The position numbers were made by a program, and so were the translations under genes. The notes under the pieces are model-generated. The model saw only the letters and a program-made list of their open reading frames with translations. It had not been told where the DNA came from and did no database searches. Below are positions 43,640 to 52,053 of a DNA stretch of 64,000 nt, piece after piece; the stretch's first letter is position 1, and each line of letters starts with the position of its first letter. The stretch comes from Rhizobium chutanense (lineage in GTDB: Bacteria; Pseudomonadota; Alphaproteobacteria; Rhizobiales; Rhizobiaceae): positions 186,001 through 250,000 of the forward strand of contig NZ_NWSV01000005.1 of the NCBI RefSeq assembly GCF_002531935.1, in the 5' to 3' direction.

Positions 43640-44083
43640 ATGAGTGTGAAGAGAATCCCGCCGCCGCTGAGACAGGAGGATTACCAGGCGCTCGCCGACC
43701 TCCGCTTCGCGCTTCGTCAGTTCATGGACTTCAGCGCCTCTGCCGCCCAGTCCGAGGGACTGCCCGTGCAGCAGCATCAGGCGCTGCTGGCGATCAAGGG
43801 ACAACGCGGCGGCGAAGCGATGACCATCGGCATGCTGGCCGAGCGGCTGCTCATCGCGCCCCATACGGCGACCGAGCTCGTCGGACGGCTCTCGGATGCC
43901 GGATTGGTCGAACGCCATACCGACCCGGCCGACAGGCGCCGGCAGACGCTGCTCCTGACCGCGAAGGCCGACGAACTCCTGACGAGGCTGAGTGCCGTCC
44001 ATCTTTCGGAAATCCGGGTCATGGCCCCGAAGCTGATCGAGCTTCTCGTCGAACTGCAGAAAACGGCGCCGAAAGCGGAATGA
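43640..44083 (+). CDS. MarR family transcriptional regulator
   Basis: This 147-residue winged-helix regulator has the core GMLAERLLIAPHTATELVGRLSDAGLVERHTDPADRRRQTLLLT in parts, with the DPxDRR wing. Helices at both ends form the dimer. ATG 43640 has AGAGGAGA upstream; the open frame from 43550 lies over the promoter and is not used. It is divergent from the CLC gene, and the palindrome between them is its likely target. A ligand such as an anion or an organic acid is unknown. Confidence 0.93.
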   Translation: MSVKRIPPPLRQEDYQALADLRFALRQFMDFSASAAQSEGLPVQQHQALLAIKGQRGGEAMTIGMLAERLLIAPHTATELVGRLSDAGLVERHTDPADRRRQTLLLTAKADELLTRLSAVHLSEIRVMAPKLIELLVELQKTAPKAE

Positions 44084-44101
44084 ACCGCGACGCGATAGGA
44101 C

Positions 44102-44890
44102 TTACAAATTCTCGACGACCAGCGGCTGAATCACCGGCTGGCCGCGGCGGTCGCGCAGCACCTCGACATCGACGCCGTAAGTCTGGGCGATGAGCGACGG
44201 CGTGATGATCGATTGCGGGTGACCGCTCGCCTTCATCGTGCCGTCCGCGATGACCAGTAAATTGTCGGCATATTGGCAGGCCAGATTGAGATCATGCAGC
44301 ACGACCATGGTGACCCAGCCGTTGGCGCATGTTTCCCGGCGCACGAGATCGAGCAGGGCAATCTGGTGCTTCAGATCCAGGGCGCTGACAGGCTCGTCCA
44401 GCAGCATGACTTTCGGCGCGCGCATCAAAACCTGCGCAAACAGCGCCATCTGCCTTTGTCCGCCGCTCAGCGACGCGATGTCGCGCCCGGCGAGATGAGC
44501 GATGCCGGCTTGCGAAAGCCGTGTCATCGCCATGTCGAGCGTCTCGTCGTCAATGTGCAGCGACAGCCGGCCCAGCCGGCCGAGAACCACGACTTCGAGA
44601 ACCGACAGCGCGATGTCGGCGGCCGTATCCTGGGGCATATAGGCGAAGCTCTCACGCCATGACTTCAGCGTCCGCGCGCTCGTCCGCCCGGCCGAAAGAC
44701 TGTTGTCGCCGAGCGTCAATCTGCCCCCGGCCAGCGGCAGGTCGCCGAAGAGTGCCCGCAAAAGCGTGGTCTTGCCCGTGCCGTTGGGGCCGATGACGGC
44801 ATGGATCTTGCCGGCTTCGAGACAGATGTCGATGCCCGAGACGATTCTCTGCCCGCCGCGCTCGATGGCGATGTTTTCCAAGCAGATCAT
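44102..44890 (-). CDS. Iron/siderophore ABC transporter ATP-binding protein (FecE type)
   Basis: This 262-residue ATPase has Walker A GPNGTGKTT, FAYMPQDTAADIALSVLEVVVLGR, signature LSGGQRQMALFAQVL, Walker B VMLLDEPVSALDLKHQ and the His in VVLHDLNLACQYAD. The spacing and YMPQD Q-loop are typical of the FecE/FepC/FhuC family. ATG 44890 overlaps the permease stop by 4 bp. It converges on the MarR gene, 18 bp apart. Confidence 0.94.
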   Translation of the reverse strand: MICLENIAIERGGQRIVSGIDICLEAGKIHAVIGPNGTGKTTLLRALFGDLPLAGGRLTLGDNSLSAGRTSARTLKSWRESFAYMPQDTAADIALSVLEVVVLGRLGRLSLHIDDETLDMAMTRLSQAGIAHLAGRDIASLSGGQRQMALFAQVLMRAPKVMLLDEPVSALDLKHQIALLDLVRRETCANGWVTMVVLHDLNLACQYADNLLVIADGTMKASGHPQSIITPSLIAQTYGVDVEVLRDRRGQPVIQPLVVENL

Positions 44891-45939
44891 GCGCCTGCTT
44901 TCTTCGGCGCAAAGATCAGCCACAGCAGGAACGGCACGCCGACGATGGCGGTAACGATGCCGACCGGAAACAAAGCACCTGGAATGATCGATTTCGACAC
45001 GACGGAGGCGGCCGACAGCATCAGCGCGCCTGACACAACAGACATCGGCAGAAAGAAACGCTGATCCTCGCCCACCGTCATGCGGGCGATATGTGGGGCG
45101 ACGAGACCGATGAAGCCGATCACGCCGACGAAACTCGTGGCGGTCGCCGTCATCACAGCAACGATGACCAGGACCTTCATGCGCAGCAGCCGGACATTGA
45201 CGCCGAGGCTCGCGGCCCGCATCTCGCCCATGCGCAAGGCGGCCAGCTTCCAGGAGTCGGCCATCAGCAGGGCGCAACAGAGGGATGTCACGGCTGCGGT
45301 CAGGCCGAGCGTCGGCCAGGTTGCCTTCGTCAGGCTGCCGAACAGCCAGAACAATATCTGCTGCGACAACTCAGGCGAGGAGAGGAACTGGATGAGCGAC
45401 AGAAGCGACTGGAACAGGAACAAGAGGGCGATACCGCCGAGAATGATGGTTTCCGCCGTCATCCGCCGCATCGAGGCGAGCGTGAAGAGAAACAGCGCCG
45501 CCAGCATGGAGAAGACGAAAGCGCCGAGCGGCACGGCGATCATCGGATCGAGGCCCAAGCCCCCGAGCACCAGAACCAGCGCGGCCCCGAAGCCGGCCGC
45601 CGCCGCCATGCCGAGCGTATAGGGGCTCGCCATCGGATTGTTGAGAAGCGTCTGCATCTGCGCGCCTCCGGCTCCAAGGGCTGCGCCGACGGCAAGCGCC
45701 ATCAGCGCCATGGGCAGGCGCAGGCCGCGAACGATGGCGTCGGTCATCGCCGCCCGCTCGCCGAGCCCGGTGAGCGAGCGCACCACTTCCACCGGCGACA
45801 GCAGCGAGGGACCGGTGGCGATGTCGAGAACAAGGCATATCACCAGGAGCAGCACAAAAATCAGCAGGCTGCGCCAGCGCCTGCGCTCACGCAGCCGGTG
45901 CGCACCGATCGCTTCGGCATTGCGGGCGGTCACAGTCAT
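44887..45939 (-). CDS. Iron/siderophore ABC transporter permease (FecCD type)
   Basis: This 350-residue permease has about nine hydrophobic helices. RLPMALMALAVGAALGAGGAQMQTLLNNPMASPYTLG in parts is the FecCD hallmark, as is GFIGLVAPHIARM with its cytoplasmic ATPase contact. It would form a homodimer, as only one permease gene is present. I start at MTVTARNAEA (45939); 25 residues open upstream are not family-like. It lies 71 bp after the binding-protein gene. Confidence 0.94.
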   Translation of the reverse strand: MTVTARNAEAIGAHRLRERRRWRSLLIFVLLLVICLVLDIATGPSLLSPVEVVRSLTGLGERAAMTDAIVRGLRLPMALMALAVGAALGAGGAQMQTLLNNPMASPYTLGMAAAAGFGAALVLVLGGLGLDPMIAVPLGAFVFSMLAALFLFTLASMRRMTAETIILGGIALLFLFQSLLSLIQFLSSPELSQQILFWLFGSLTKATWPTLGLTAAVTSLCCALLMADSWKLAALRMGEMRAASLGVNVRLLRMKVLVIVAVMTATATSFVGVIGFIGLVAPHIARMTVGEDQRFFLPMSVVSGALMLSAASVVSKSIIPGALFPVGIVTAIVGVPFLLWLIFAPKKAGA

Positions 45940-46010
45940 CGGGAAACCTGTCTCGAAGGGAAACGAGCGCCATCGGTGACGTGGCGCTCGCAGAGGTGAA
46001 CGTGCCGGGA

Positions 46011-47138
46011 TCAACCCTTGACCGCGATAGCAAACGTGCCCTCGGGAACCACCGGCAGGTACTTCTTGTAATAGCCGAGGTAATTGGCAACCGGGTCGAC
46101 ATCCGTGAACTGCTCGGGATAGAGCTGCTTGGCGATATACTGCACCATCGCAAAATCCGAGATCGTGCGGGACGCGCCCTGATAGACGCCGAAGAGCGCA
46201 TCGTTCTTGACGGCGGGCAGTTCGTTCCAGCCCTGGCGGGTCTCGAACGCCTTGAGTTTTTCGCGGGCTTCATCGGCCTTCACGCCCTCGCCCATCGGCA
46301 GGGCGGTCTCGCTCTTGTTGTTCTCACGGCCGGAAATGAAGATGGCATCGGGCTTCGACGCCAGCACCTGCTCCGGATTGATCGCCCCCCACCATTCGAC
46401 GAAGGGTGCGGCAATATTGTCGCCGCCGGCTGCGGTGGACATGGCGCCCCACATGTTCTTGCCGTAAGTAAAGGAATATTCCGCCGGTCCCTTGTTGCCG
46501 AATTCGACATAGACCTTCGGCTTGGGCTTGCCCGATACGGCGACGCGATCGGCGATGTCCTTCAGCGCTCCGGCGTAGAAATCGGCGATTTCCTTGCCGC
46601 GTGCGTCCTGACCGGTCAGCTGCCCGAAAAGCACGGTCGAGGCGACATGGCGCTCGACCGTCTGCGCGTTGTAGTCGACGACGACCACCGGAATGCCTTG
46701 CTCTTCCAGGCGATGGGCGTCCTGACCGAGCGCCTGGTATTGCCAGTCGGCCAGGATGACCAGGTCGGGATTGAGGCTCAACACCTTCTCGATGGAAAAG
46801 GTCTGCGCTTCCACCTCGCCGACATCGGCGATATCGCCGAGCGAGGGGCGGTGGGCAAGGTGCATCTTCCAATTTGCCGGAACCCAGCCCTCCCATGCCT
46901 CACGGGAAATCCCGACGACGGAATCGTAGGCCTTCTCGCCACCGACGGCCATGTAATCCTCGAAATAGAAACCGAGGACCACGCGCTTGGCGGGAAGGTC
47001 GACCTTCACCGCGCGGCCGATCACATCGGTGATCGTTTTCTGTTCCGCCATGGCAGACGGTGCGAAGAAAACAGCGGAAATAGAAATAAGTGAAGCAGCC
47101 AGCCAGCTGGCCACGGATTTAAAATTCATGACGACCAT
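46011..47138 (-). CDS. Iron/siderophore periplasmic binding protein
   Basis: This 375-residue binding protein has a signal peptide (SWLAASLISISAVFFAPSAMAE) cleaved near residue 32. ITDVIGRAVKVDLPAKRVV, LSLNPDLVILADWQYQ and ILASKPDAIFIS-like segments are typical of the FecB/BtuF family of all-helical-linker binding proteins. ATG 47129 is an alternative start; neither has a strong ribosome-binding site. An IRO-box-like TGA-N9-TCA lies 35 bp upstream, so expression is probably iron-controlled through RirA. Confidence 0.9.
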   Translation of the reverse strand: MVVMNFKSVASWLAASLISISAVFFAPSAMAEQKTITDVIGRAVKVDLPAKRVVLGFYFEDYMAVGGEKAYDSVVGISREAWEGWVPANWKMHLAHRPSLGDIADVGEVEAQTFSIEKVLSLNPDLVILADWQYQALGQDAHRLEEQGIPVVVVDYNAQTVERHVASTVLFGQLTGQDARGKEIADFYAGALKDIADRVAVSGKPKPKVYVEFGNKGPAEYSFTYGKNMWGAMSTAAGGDNIAAPFVEWWGAINPEQVLASKPDAIFISGRENNKSETALPMGEGVKADEAREKLKAFETRQGWNELPAVKNDALFGVYQGASRTISDFAMVQYIAKQLYPEQFTDVDPVANYLGYYKKYLPVVPEGTFAIAVKG

Positions 47139-47172
47139 CCATCGGTTAAATACGAGGTCGGGTTATAAAATA

Positions 47173-47187
47173 TGATCAAATAAATCA
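47173..47187. promoter_or_regulatory. IRO-box-like iron-responsive operator
   Basis: TGATCAAATAAATCA fits the TGA-N9-TCA consensus of RirA-type iron-responsive operators in rhizobia. It lies in an AT-rich promoter region directly upstream of the siderophore-binding-protein gene. The motif is short, so chance in AT-rich DNA cannot be excluded. Confidence 0.6.
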
Positions 47188-47309
47188 AGTTATTTATCGT
47201 CCGGCTCTCCGCCAGGAAAAACATAAGATCCGCCACTGGAAAACAGCGGCAGGCCCCTCCCGATCGGCGCATGGCGACGGCGGCATGGCCGCGCCGCCAA
47301 CCGGCCGCT

Positions 47310-48218
47310 TCAGCGTAAAAGCGTCTTGCTCAAGCGATGGATATGGGCAGCCCCGATACCGCAGCAGCCGCCGATGATCGTGGCACCGGCTTCGGCCCAG
47401 GAGCAGGCATAACGCGAATAGATATCGTCGTTGAGATCGTCGCGGGTATCGTGCAGCCCCTCATTGGCGGCCGCATCGCCTGTTTCCCCTTCGAAGGCAT
47501 TGGCATAGACGCCGATTTCGATCCGAGCGTCCGCCTTGCGAAACACACGCGCTGCCGTCTCGACGGCCGCCTGCATGACTTCAGGCTTACTGCAATTGAA
47601 CAGAAAGGCTTCAGCACCTGATGCGACCGCCCAGGATGCCGCCGCCTCGACGCTTTCGCCGGAGCGAAGCTTCGGCTCGCCGCCCGCTATAACAGCCGCG
47701 TCGTCCGCCAAGGTGAAGGAGATCCAGAACGGCTTGCCCGTTGCCGCCACCGCCTTGCGGACGGCCTCGCCCTCGGCGATCAGGCTCAGCGTCTCGCCGA
47801 GCCATATGTCGACGAAGGGCGCGAGGTTTTCGACAAGCACCTTGAGATAATCCTGTACCCGCGAAGGCTGAAAATTCTCAGGTTCGTAGGAGCCGAAGAT
47901 CGGCGGCAGCGAACCGGCGACCAGAACCTTGCGATCGGTGACGCTATCGGCCGCTTCGCGCGCCAGACGGCCTGCGAGGCGGATCAGTTCAGCCCCTTCT
48001 TTCTGGAACCGGTCCTCGCCGATATGGAAGGGCACCAGCGCATAGCTGTTCGTCGTAATCACCTCCGAGCCGGCGGCGATGAATTCCTTGTGCACCTCGC
48101 GGACGATATCCGGCGAATTGATCAGCGCCAGGGCCGACCATTCCGGCTGTTTCAATTCGGCACCGAGCCGCAGTAGCTCGCGGCTCATGCCGCCATCGAG
48201 AATTCGCGTTGTGCTCAT
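47310..48218 (-). CDS. Homocysteine S-methyltransferase family protein
   Basis: This 302-residue TIM-barrel methyltransferase has ILDGGMSRELLRLG at its start, ITTNSYALVP, and the zinc cysteines in FNCSKP (about 208) and GGCCGIG (about 278-279). It methylates homocysteine to methionine, usually from S-methylmethionine. I start at MSTTRILDG (48218), which has GGAG upstream. It is in line with the amino acid importer (48295-51334), 76 bp after it, so the importer may carry S-methylmethionine or a related sulfonium compound; this is inference. Confidence 0.9.
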   Translation of the reverse strand: MSTTRILDGGMSRELLRLGAELKQPEWSALALINSPDIVREVHKEFIAAGSEVITTNSYALVPFHIGEDRFQKEGAELIRLAGRLAREAADSVTDRKVLVAGSLPPIFGSYEPENFQPSRVQDYLKVLVENLAPFVDIWLGETLSLIAEGEAVRKAVAATGKPFWISFTLADDAAVIAGGEPKLRSGESVEAAASWAVASGAEAFLFNCSKPEVMQAAVETAARVFRKADARIEIGVYANAFEGETGDAAANEGLHDTRDDLNDDIYSRYACSWAEAGATIIGGCCGIGAAHIHRLSKTLLR

Positions 48219-48294
48219 GAGGTCGTCTCCATTCATGCTTTCGCGCCGTCACCGGCCGCGGACTTTTCAAAACAATGTGTCAGCTTCCGCCGGT

Positions 48295-48984
48295 CTAGCG
48301 GCGAACCGGCACCTGCGCTTCGAAACCTCGAAAGACGCGGGCGATCACTGCGGTGAGGGCGAGATAGAAGACGGTCACGACCAGCAGCGGTTCGTAGACC
48401 AGCAGCGTGTCCTGGCGAACCTTGTTGGCGACGGCATAGAGATCCATCACCGTCACCGTGAAGGCGAGCGGCGTCGCCTTCAGCTGCATGACGATCTCTC
48501 CGGCAATGGTCGGCAGGGCGATGCGAATGGCCCGCGGCAGCCAGATGCGGCGGGTCAGTTTCCAGGGCGACAGGCCGAAGGCCCGGCCGGCTTCGAGCTC
48601 ACCCTTGGGAACGGCAAGCAGCGCGCCGCGCAACACCTCGGCCTCATAGGCTGCGTAGTTCAGGGTGAAGCTGACGGCGGCAAAGAAGAACCCCTCGCGC
48701 AGGATCGGCCAGAACAGGCTCTGGCGGATGCCGGGGATCATCGGCAGCAGCGAGCCGACGCCGTAATAAAGAAGCCAAAGCTGGATCAGCAGCGGCGTGC
48801 CGCGGAAGAAGGTGCAGTAGCCGCGGGCGAGAAGCCGCGTCAGCCTGCCGCCGCTGACCTGCGCGAAGGCGAGGCCGATGGCGATAACGAAACCGAAGAC
48901 AACGGAAATGACAAGCAGCGACACCGTCTGCCAGGCGCCTGTCAGAAGCAGCGGCCAATAGGAAGAGATCCAGGTGAAACTCAC
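48295..48984 (-). CDS. Polar amino acid ABC transporter permease (HisM type)
   Basis: This 229-residue permease uses a GTG start (48984) preceded by GAGGAG. Hydrophobic helices begin at LLLTGAWQTVSLLVISVVFGFVIAIGL. The EAA loop reads ELEAGRAFGLSPWKLTRRIWLPRAIRIALP in parts. It pairs with the 48997-49722 permease, 12 bp upstream. The charge pattern is typical of polar or basic amino acid importers. Confidence 0.93.
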   Translation of the reverse strand: MSFTWISSYWPLLLTGAWQTVSLLVISVVFGFVIAIGLAFAQVSGGRLTRLLARGYCTFFRGTPLLIQLWLLYYGVGSLLPMIPGIRQSLFWPILREGFFFAAVSFTLNYAAYEAEVLRGALLAVPKGELEAGRAFGLSPWKLTRRIWLPRAIRIALPTIAGEIVMQLKATPLAFTVTVMDLYAVANKVRQDTLLVYEPLLVVTVFYLALTAVIARVFRGFEAQVPVRR

Positions 48985-48996
48985 GGGGCGCGCTCC

Positions 48997-49722
48997 TCAG
49001 GCAAGGCGTGGCTGCCCCCGCCGCACCCGCCCCTCGATCAGTTTGAAGACGACGTTGGAGACGAGCGTGATGGCGAGGTAGAGAAGGGCAGAAGCCAGGA
49101 AAAACACGAAGTAATGTTTGGTGCTCGCCCCGGCGAGCCGGGTGGCGAGCGCCAGTTCCTGATAGCCGACGACCGCGACCAGGGCGCTATCCTTGGTGAT
49201 CGACATCCACAGATTGGCAAGCCCCGGCAGCGCGTTCGGCAAGAGCGCCGGCAGCAGGACGCGGCGGAAGCGCAGCATCGGCCCCATACCGAAGGCCTTG
49301 GCCGCCTCGATCTGGCCGACGGGAATGGCGAGGATCGCGCCGCGCAGCACTTCCGTCATGTAAGCGCCCTGCACGAAGCCGAGCACGGCAACCGCCGCAA
49401 CGAAACCGTTCACATTGACCGGCGGCAGGTCGAATGCCGCGAGCAGCCGGTTGAGGCCGTCGGTGCCGGCATAATAGAGCCCGACGATCAGGATCAGCTC
49501 GGGAACGGCGCGGATGACGGTGGTATAAAAATCGAGCAGCAGGCGGAGCAGGCGATTTCCCGAAAGCTTCCCAAGCGCGCCGCCTGTGCCGAGCAAAAGA
49601 CCGACCGCGAAGGCGCAGGCCGAGATGGCGACCGTGGAGACCGCACCTGCCAGCAGAACGCCGCCCCATCCCGGAGGATAGGGAGACAGCAGCTCCAGAA
49701 TGCCTTGTTGCGCGGTCGCCAT
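48997..49722 (-). CDS. Polar amino acid ABC transporter permease (HisQ type)
   Basis: This 241-residue permease has GGVLLAGAVSTVAISACAFAVGLLLG as its first helix, VIRAVPELILIVGLYY, and an EAA loop QIEAAKAFGMGPMLRFRRVLLPALLPNALPG in parts. It lies 12 bp after the binding-protein gene and 12 bp before its partner. Its C-terminus is basic (EGRVRRGQPRLA). Confidence 0.93.
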   Translation of the reverse strand: MATAQQGILELLSPYPPGWGGVLLAGAVSTVAISACAFAVGLLLGTGGALGKLSGNRLLRLLLDFYTTVIRAVPELILIVGLYYAGTDGLNRLLAAFDLPPVNVNGFVAAVAVLGFVQGAYMTEVLRGAILAIPVGQIEAAKAFGMGPMLRFRRVLLPALLPNALPGLANLWMSITKDSALVAVVGYQELALATRLAGASTKHYFVFFLASALLYLAITLVSNVVFKLIEGRVRRGQPRLA

Positions 49723-49734
49723 CTCCAGGACTGC

Positions 49735-50508
49735 TTACTTCGCGCCGTAGATGTCGAAGTCGAAGTATTTCTTGGTGATCGCGTCATACTGGCCGTTGGC
49801 GCGAACCGCAGCGATCGCCGCATTCAGCTTGGCTTTCAGCTCGGTGTCTTCCTTGCGCAGACCGCCCGAAACGCCGGCGCCGAGAATTTCCTTGTCGTCG
49901 GCGACATCACCCATCTTGGCGCAGCAATCCTTGCCGCCGTCGCTTTTCAGGAAGGCGTCGAGCGCCAGCGAATCGCCGAAGACATAGTCGATACGGCCGG
50001 AGGCGAGATCCTGGAAAGCCTCGTCGAGGGTCTGGTAGGTCTTCTCCTCGGCGGCGCCGGCAAAATACTTCTTGTAATATTCCGACTGGATCGTCGACAC
50101 CTGGATGCCGATGGTCTTGCCCTTCACATCCTCGGCAGTGGCGCCCGGCTTCTGGTCCTTGGGGCCGATCAGGGTGCTCGGCGTGTTGTAATATTTGTCG
50201 GTGAAGTCGATCACCTTCGAGCGTTCCGCCGTGTTCGACATCGACGACCAGATCACGTCGAACTTCTTGCTCTGCAGGGCCGGAATGAGGCCATCCCAGG
50301 AAATGTCGACGATCGAGCATTTTTCCTTCATCTCCGCGCAGACGGCGTTCATGAGATCGATCTCCCATCCCTGCCACTCACCCGAAGCGTCCTTGGCGAA
50401 GAAGGGAGGATAGGATTCGTTCATGACGCCGAAGCGGACTTCGGCCTGCGCCGTGACCGCGGAAAGCGCAAGTGCCGCGCCGGCAAAGAGCATGGGGAGC
50501 AGTTTCAT
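49735..50508 (-). CDS. Polar amino acid-binding periplasmic protein
   Basis: This 257-residue solute-binding family 3 protein has a 22-residue signal peptide (MKLLPMLFAGAALALSAVTAQA). VRFGVMNESYPPFFAKDASGEWQGWEIDLMNAVC in parts is the typical N-terminal lobe. A Cys pair (KDCCAKMG near 195) is uncommon in the family. The start is MKLLPML (50508); upstream frame has no signal sequence. Ligand unknown; arginine/lysine-type or sulfonium compounds are options. Confidence 0.92.
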   Translation of the reverse strand: MKLLPMLFAGAALALSAVTAQAEVRFGVMNESYPPFFAKDASGEWQGWEIDLMNAVCAEMKEKCSIVDISWDGLIPALQSKKFDVIWSSMSNTAERSKVIDFTDKYYNTPSTLIGPKDQKPGATAEDVKGKTIGIQVSTIQSEYYKKYFAGAAEEKTYQTLDEAFQDLASGRIDYVFGDSLALDAFLKSDGGKDCCAKMGDVADDKEILGAGVSGGLRKEDTELKAKLNAAIAAVRANGQYDAITKKYFDFDIYGAK

Positions 50509-50554
50509 TCGCAGGGTTCTCCTGGTTGGTGTTATCGATGACGGCTTGGGTGCA

Positions 50555-51334
50555 TCAGTGGGTGCTGAGACCGGTGAATTCCCGGCAGCGGGCGCTGACG
50601 GGCGCCCCGAATATCTGCTCCGGCGGACCTTCCTCCTCGATCCGGCCCTGGTGCAGGAAGAGGACGCGGCTGGAGACATCGCGGGCGAAACGCATTTCAT
50701 GCGTGACGATCAGCATCGTCCGGCCTTCTTCGGCGAGATCGCGGATGACTTTGAGGACCTCGCCGACCAACTCCGGATCGAGCGCCGATGTCGGTTCGTC
50801 GAACAGCATGACGGCGGGATCGATGCAGAGCGCCCTGGCAATCGCCGCGCGCTGCTGCTGGCCGCCGGAGAGAAAAGCGGGATAGGCGTCGCGCTTGTCG
50901 AAAAGCCCGACCTTGTGGAGCAGGGCCTCGGCCTTTTCGATCGCCTCACGCCTGGGAATGCCCATGACATGCACCGGCGCCTCGATGACGTTTTCGAGCA
51001 CGGTGCGATGGGCCCAGAGGTTGAAGCTCTGGAAGACCATACCAAGTCCGGTCCGCAGCCGTTCGATCTGCCGCCAGCTGCGCGGCTGCAGCCGCCCGCC
51101 GCGGCCTGGTTTCAGCGCGATCTCCTCGCCGTTCACGGCAATGCGGCCGCGATCCGGCATTTCCAGAAAATTGATGCATCTGAGGAAGGTGCTCTTGCCA
51201 GAACCCGACGAGCCGATAATGGAGATCACATCCGACTTGTGGGCCTCGGTCGAGATACCCTTGAGAACCAGTTGCGAGCCGAAGCTTTTATGGAGATCTT
51301 CGACGCGAAGAGCAGGAAAGGGTTGATCCGACAT
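50555..51334 (-). CDS. Polar amino acid ABC transporter ATP-binding protein (HisP type)
   Basis: This 259-residue ATPase has Walker [30 protein letters not shown], signature [15 protein letters not shown], Walker [15 protein letters not shown] and [26 protein letters not shown] and VHVMGIPR are close to the HisP/OccP type used for basic amino acids and opines. It is the first gene of the leftward operon and is divergent from the Lrp gene. Confidence 0.95.
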   Translation of the reverse strand: MSDQPFPALRVEDLHKSFGSQLVLKGISTEAHKSDVISIIGSSGSGKSTFLRCINFLEMPDRGRIAVNGEEIALKPGRGGRLQPRSWRQIERLRTGLGMVFQSFNLWAHRTVLENVIEAPVHVMGIPRREAIEKAEALLHKVGLFDKRDAYPAFLSGGQQQRAAIARALCIDPAVMLFDEPTSALDPELVGEVLKVIRDLAEEGRTMLIVTHEMRFARDVSSRVLFLHQGRIEEEGPPEQIFGAPVSARCREFTGLSTH

Positions 51335-51412
51335 GCATGGGTCCGGCTGAACTGAGTTTGCAAAGGATAATGATAAAAGAACGCGGTTTTTTCGCGCAAT
51401 TTTTGTCTCTTC

Positions 51413-51427
51413 TGCATAATTTGTGCA
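51413..51427. promoter_or_regulatory. Probable Lrp-type operator
   Basis: TGCATAATTTGTGCA has TGCA arms and a near-symmetric AT-rich core. It lies in the 163-bp divergent region between the importer operon and the Lrp gene, where such regulators bind. A related half (GCGCAATTTTTG) lies 19 bp to the left. Confidence 0.6.
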
Positions 51428-51497
51428 AAATAATCTTCCTCACGCGGCGAATGCAGCAGAACGCGTGAAATGCTGCGGCAAGAATTAGGACTGGATA

Positions 51498-51962
51498 ATG
51501 GAACAACTGGATCGTTTTGACCGTGACATACTCGATATCGTTCAGCGCGACTGCCAGCTGAAGGCCGAAACGATCGCCGAGCGGATCGGACTATCGGTCT
51601 CGGCGGTGCAGCGGCGGTTGAAGCGGTTGCGCGAGGAGGGGATCATCAAGGCGGAGGTTGCCGTCGTCGACCGGAAGGCGACCGGGACATCGATGGTGTT
51701 CATCGTCGGGATGGAGATCGAGCGGGACAATTACGACGCTCTGGCGAAGTTCCGCCAGTGGGCGGAAAAGCAGGATCATATCCAGCAGGTCTATTATGTC
51801 ACCGGCGCGGTCGATCTGATCGCGATCGTCACTGCCCGCGACGTCGAGCATTATGACGATATCGCCGCCCTGATCATGGCCGACAATCCGCAGATCCGCC
51901 GCATGCACACCAATGTCGTGCTGCGCGACGTAAAGCTCGGCCTGTTCGTGCCGCTGGAATAG
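51498..51962 (+). CDS. Lrp/AsnC family transcriptional regulator
   Basis: This 154-residue regulator has the N-terminal helix-turn-helix LDRFDRDILDIVQRDCQLKAETIAERIGLSVSAVQRRLKRLREEGII in parts and the RAM ligand domain with VYYVTGAVDLIAIVTARDVEHYDDI. It is divergent from the amino acid importer and is its likely ligand-responsive regulator, with the methyltransferase gene downstream in the same operon as a possible second target. Confidence 0.95.
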   Translation: MEQLDRFDRDILDIVQRDCQLKAETIAERIGLSVSAVQRRLKRLREEGIIKAEVAVVDRKATGTSMVFIVGMEIERDNYDALAKFRQWAEKQDHIQQVYYVTGAVDLIAIVTARDVEHYDDIAALIMADNPQIRRMHTNVVLRDVKLGLFVPLE

Positions 51963-52053
51963 CGCCGGCCCGGCTTCGCACGCCGACAAGCTGCTGGACT
52001 CGCCTTCGGCAAAGAGCATAATTCCGGGCGCAAATCCTCGGGAGGAACGATCC

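Noticed and set aside
47139..47309. Irr-type iron control element in the siderophore promoter
   Set aside because: No TTTAGAA/TTCTAAA-like inverted repeat is present; the TGA-N9-TCA pattern fits RirA better.
48079..50541. An 820-codon open frame on the plus strand
   Set aside because: It runs antisense across the methyltransferase and two permease genes, with Asp/Arg/His/Gly-rich composition typical of high-GC antisense frames. The minus-strand genes have clear family motifs.
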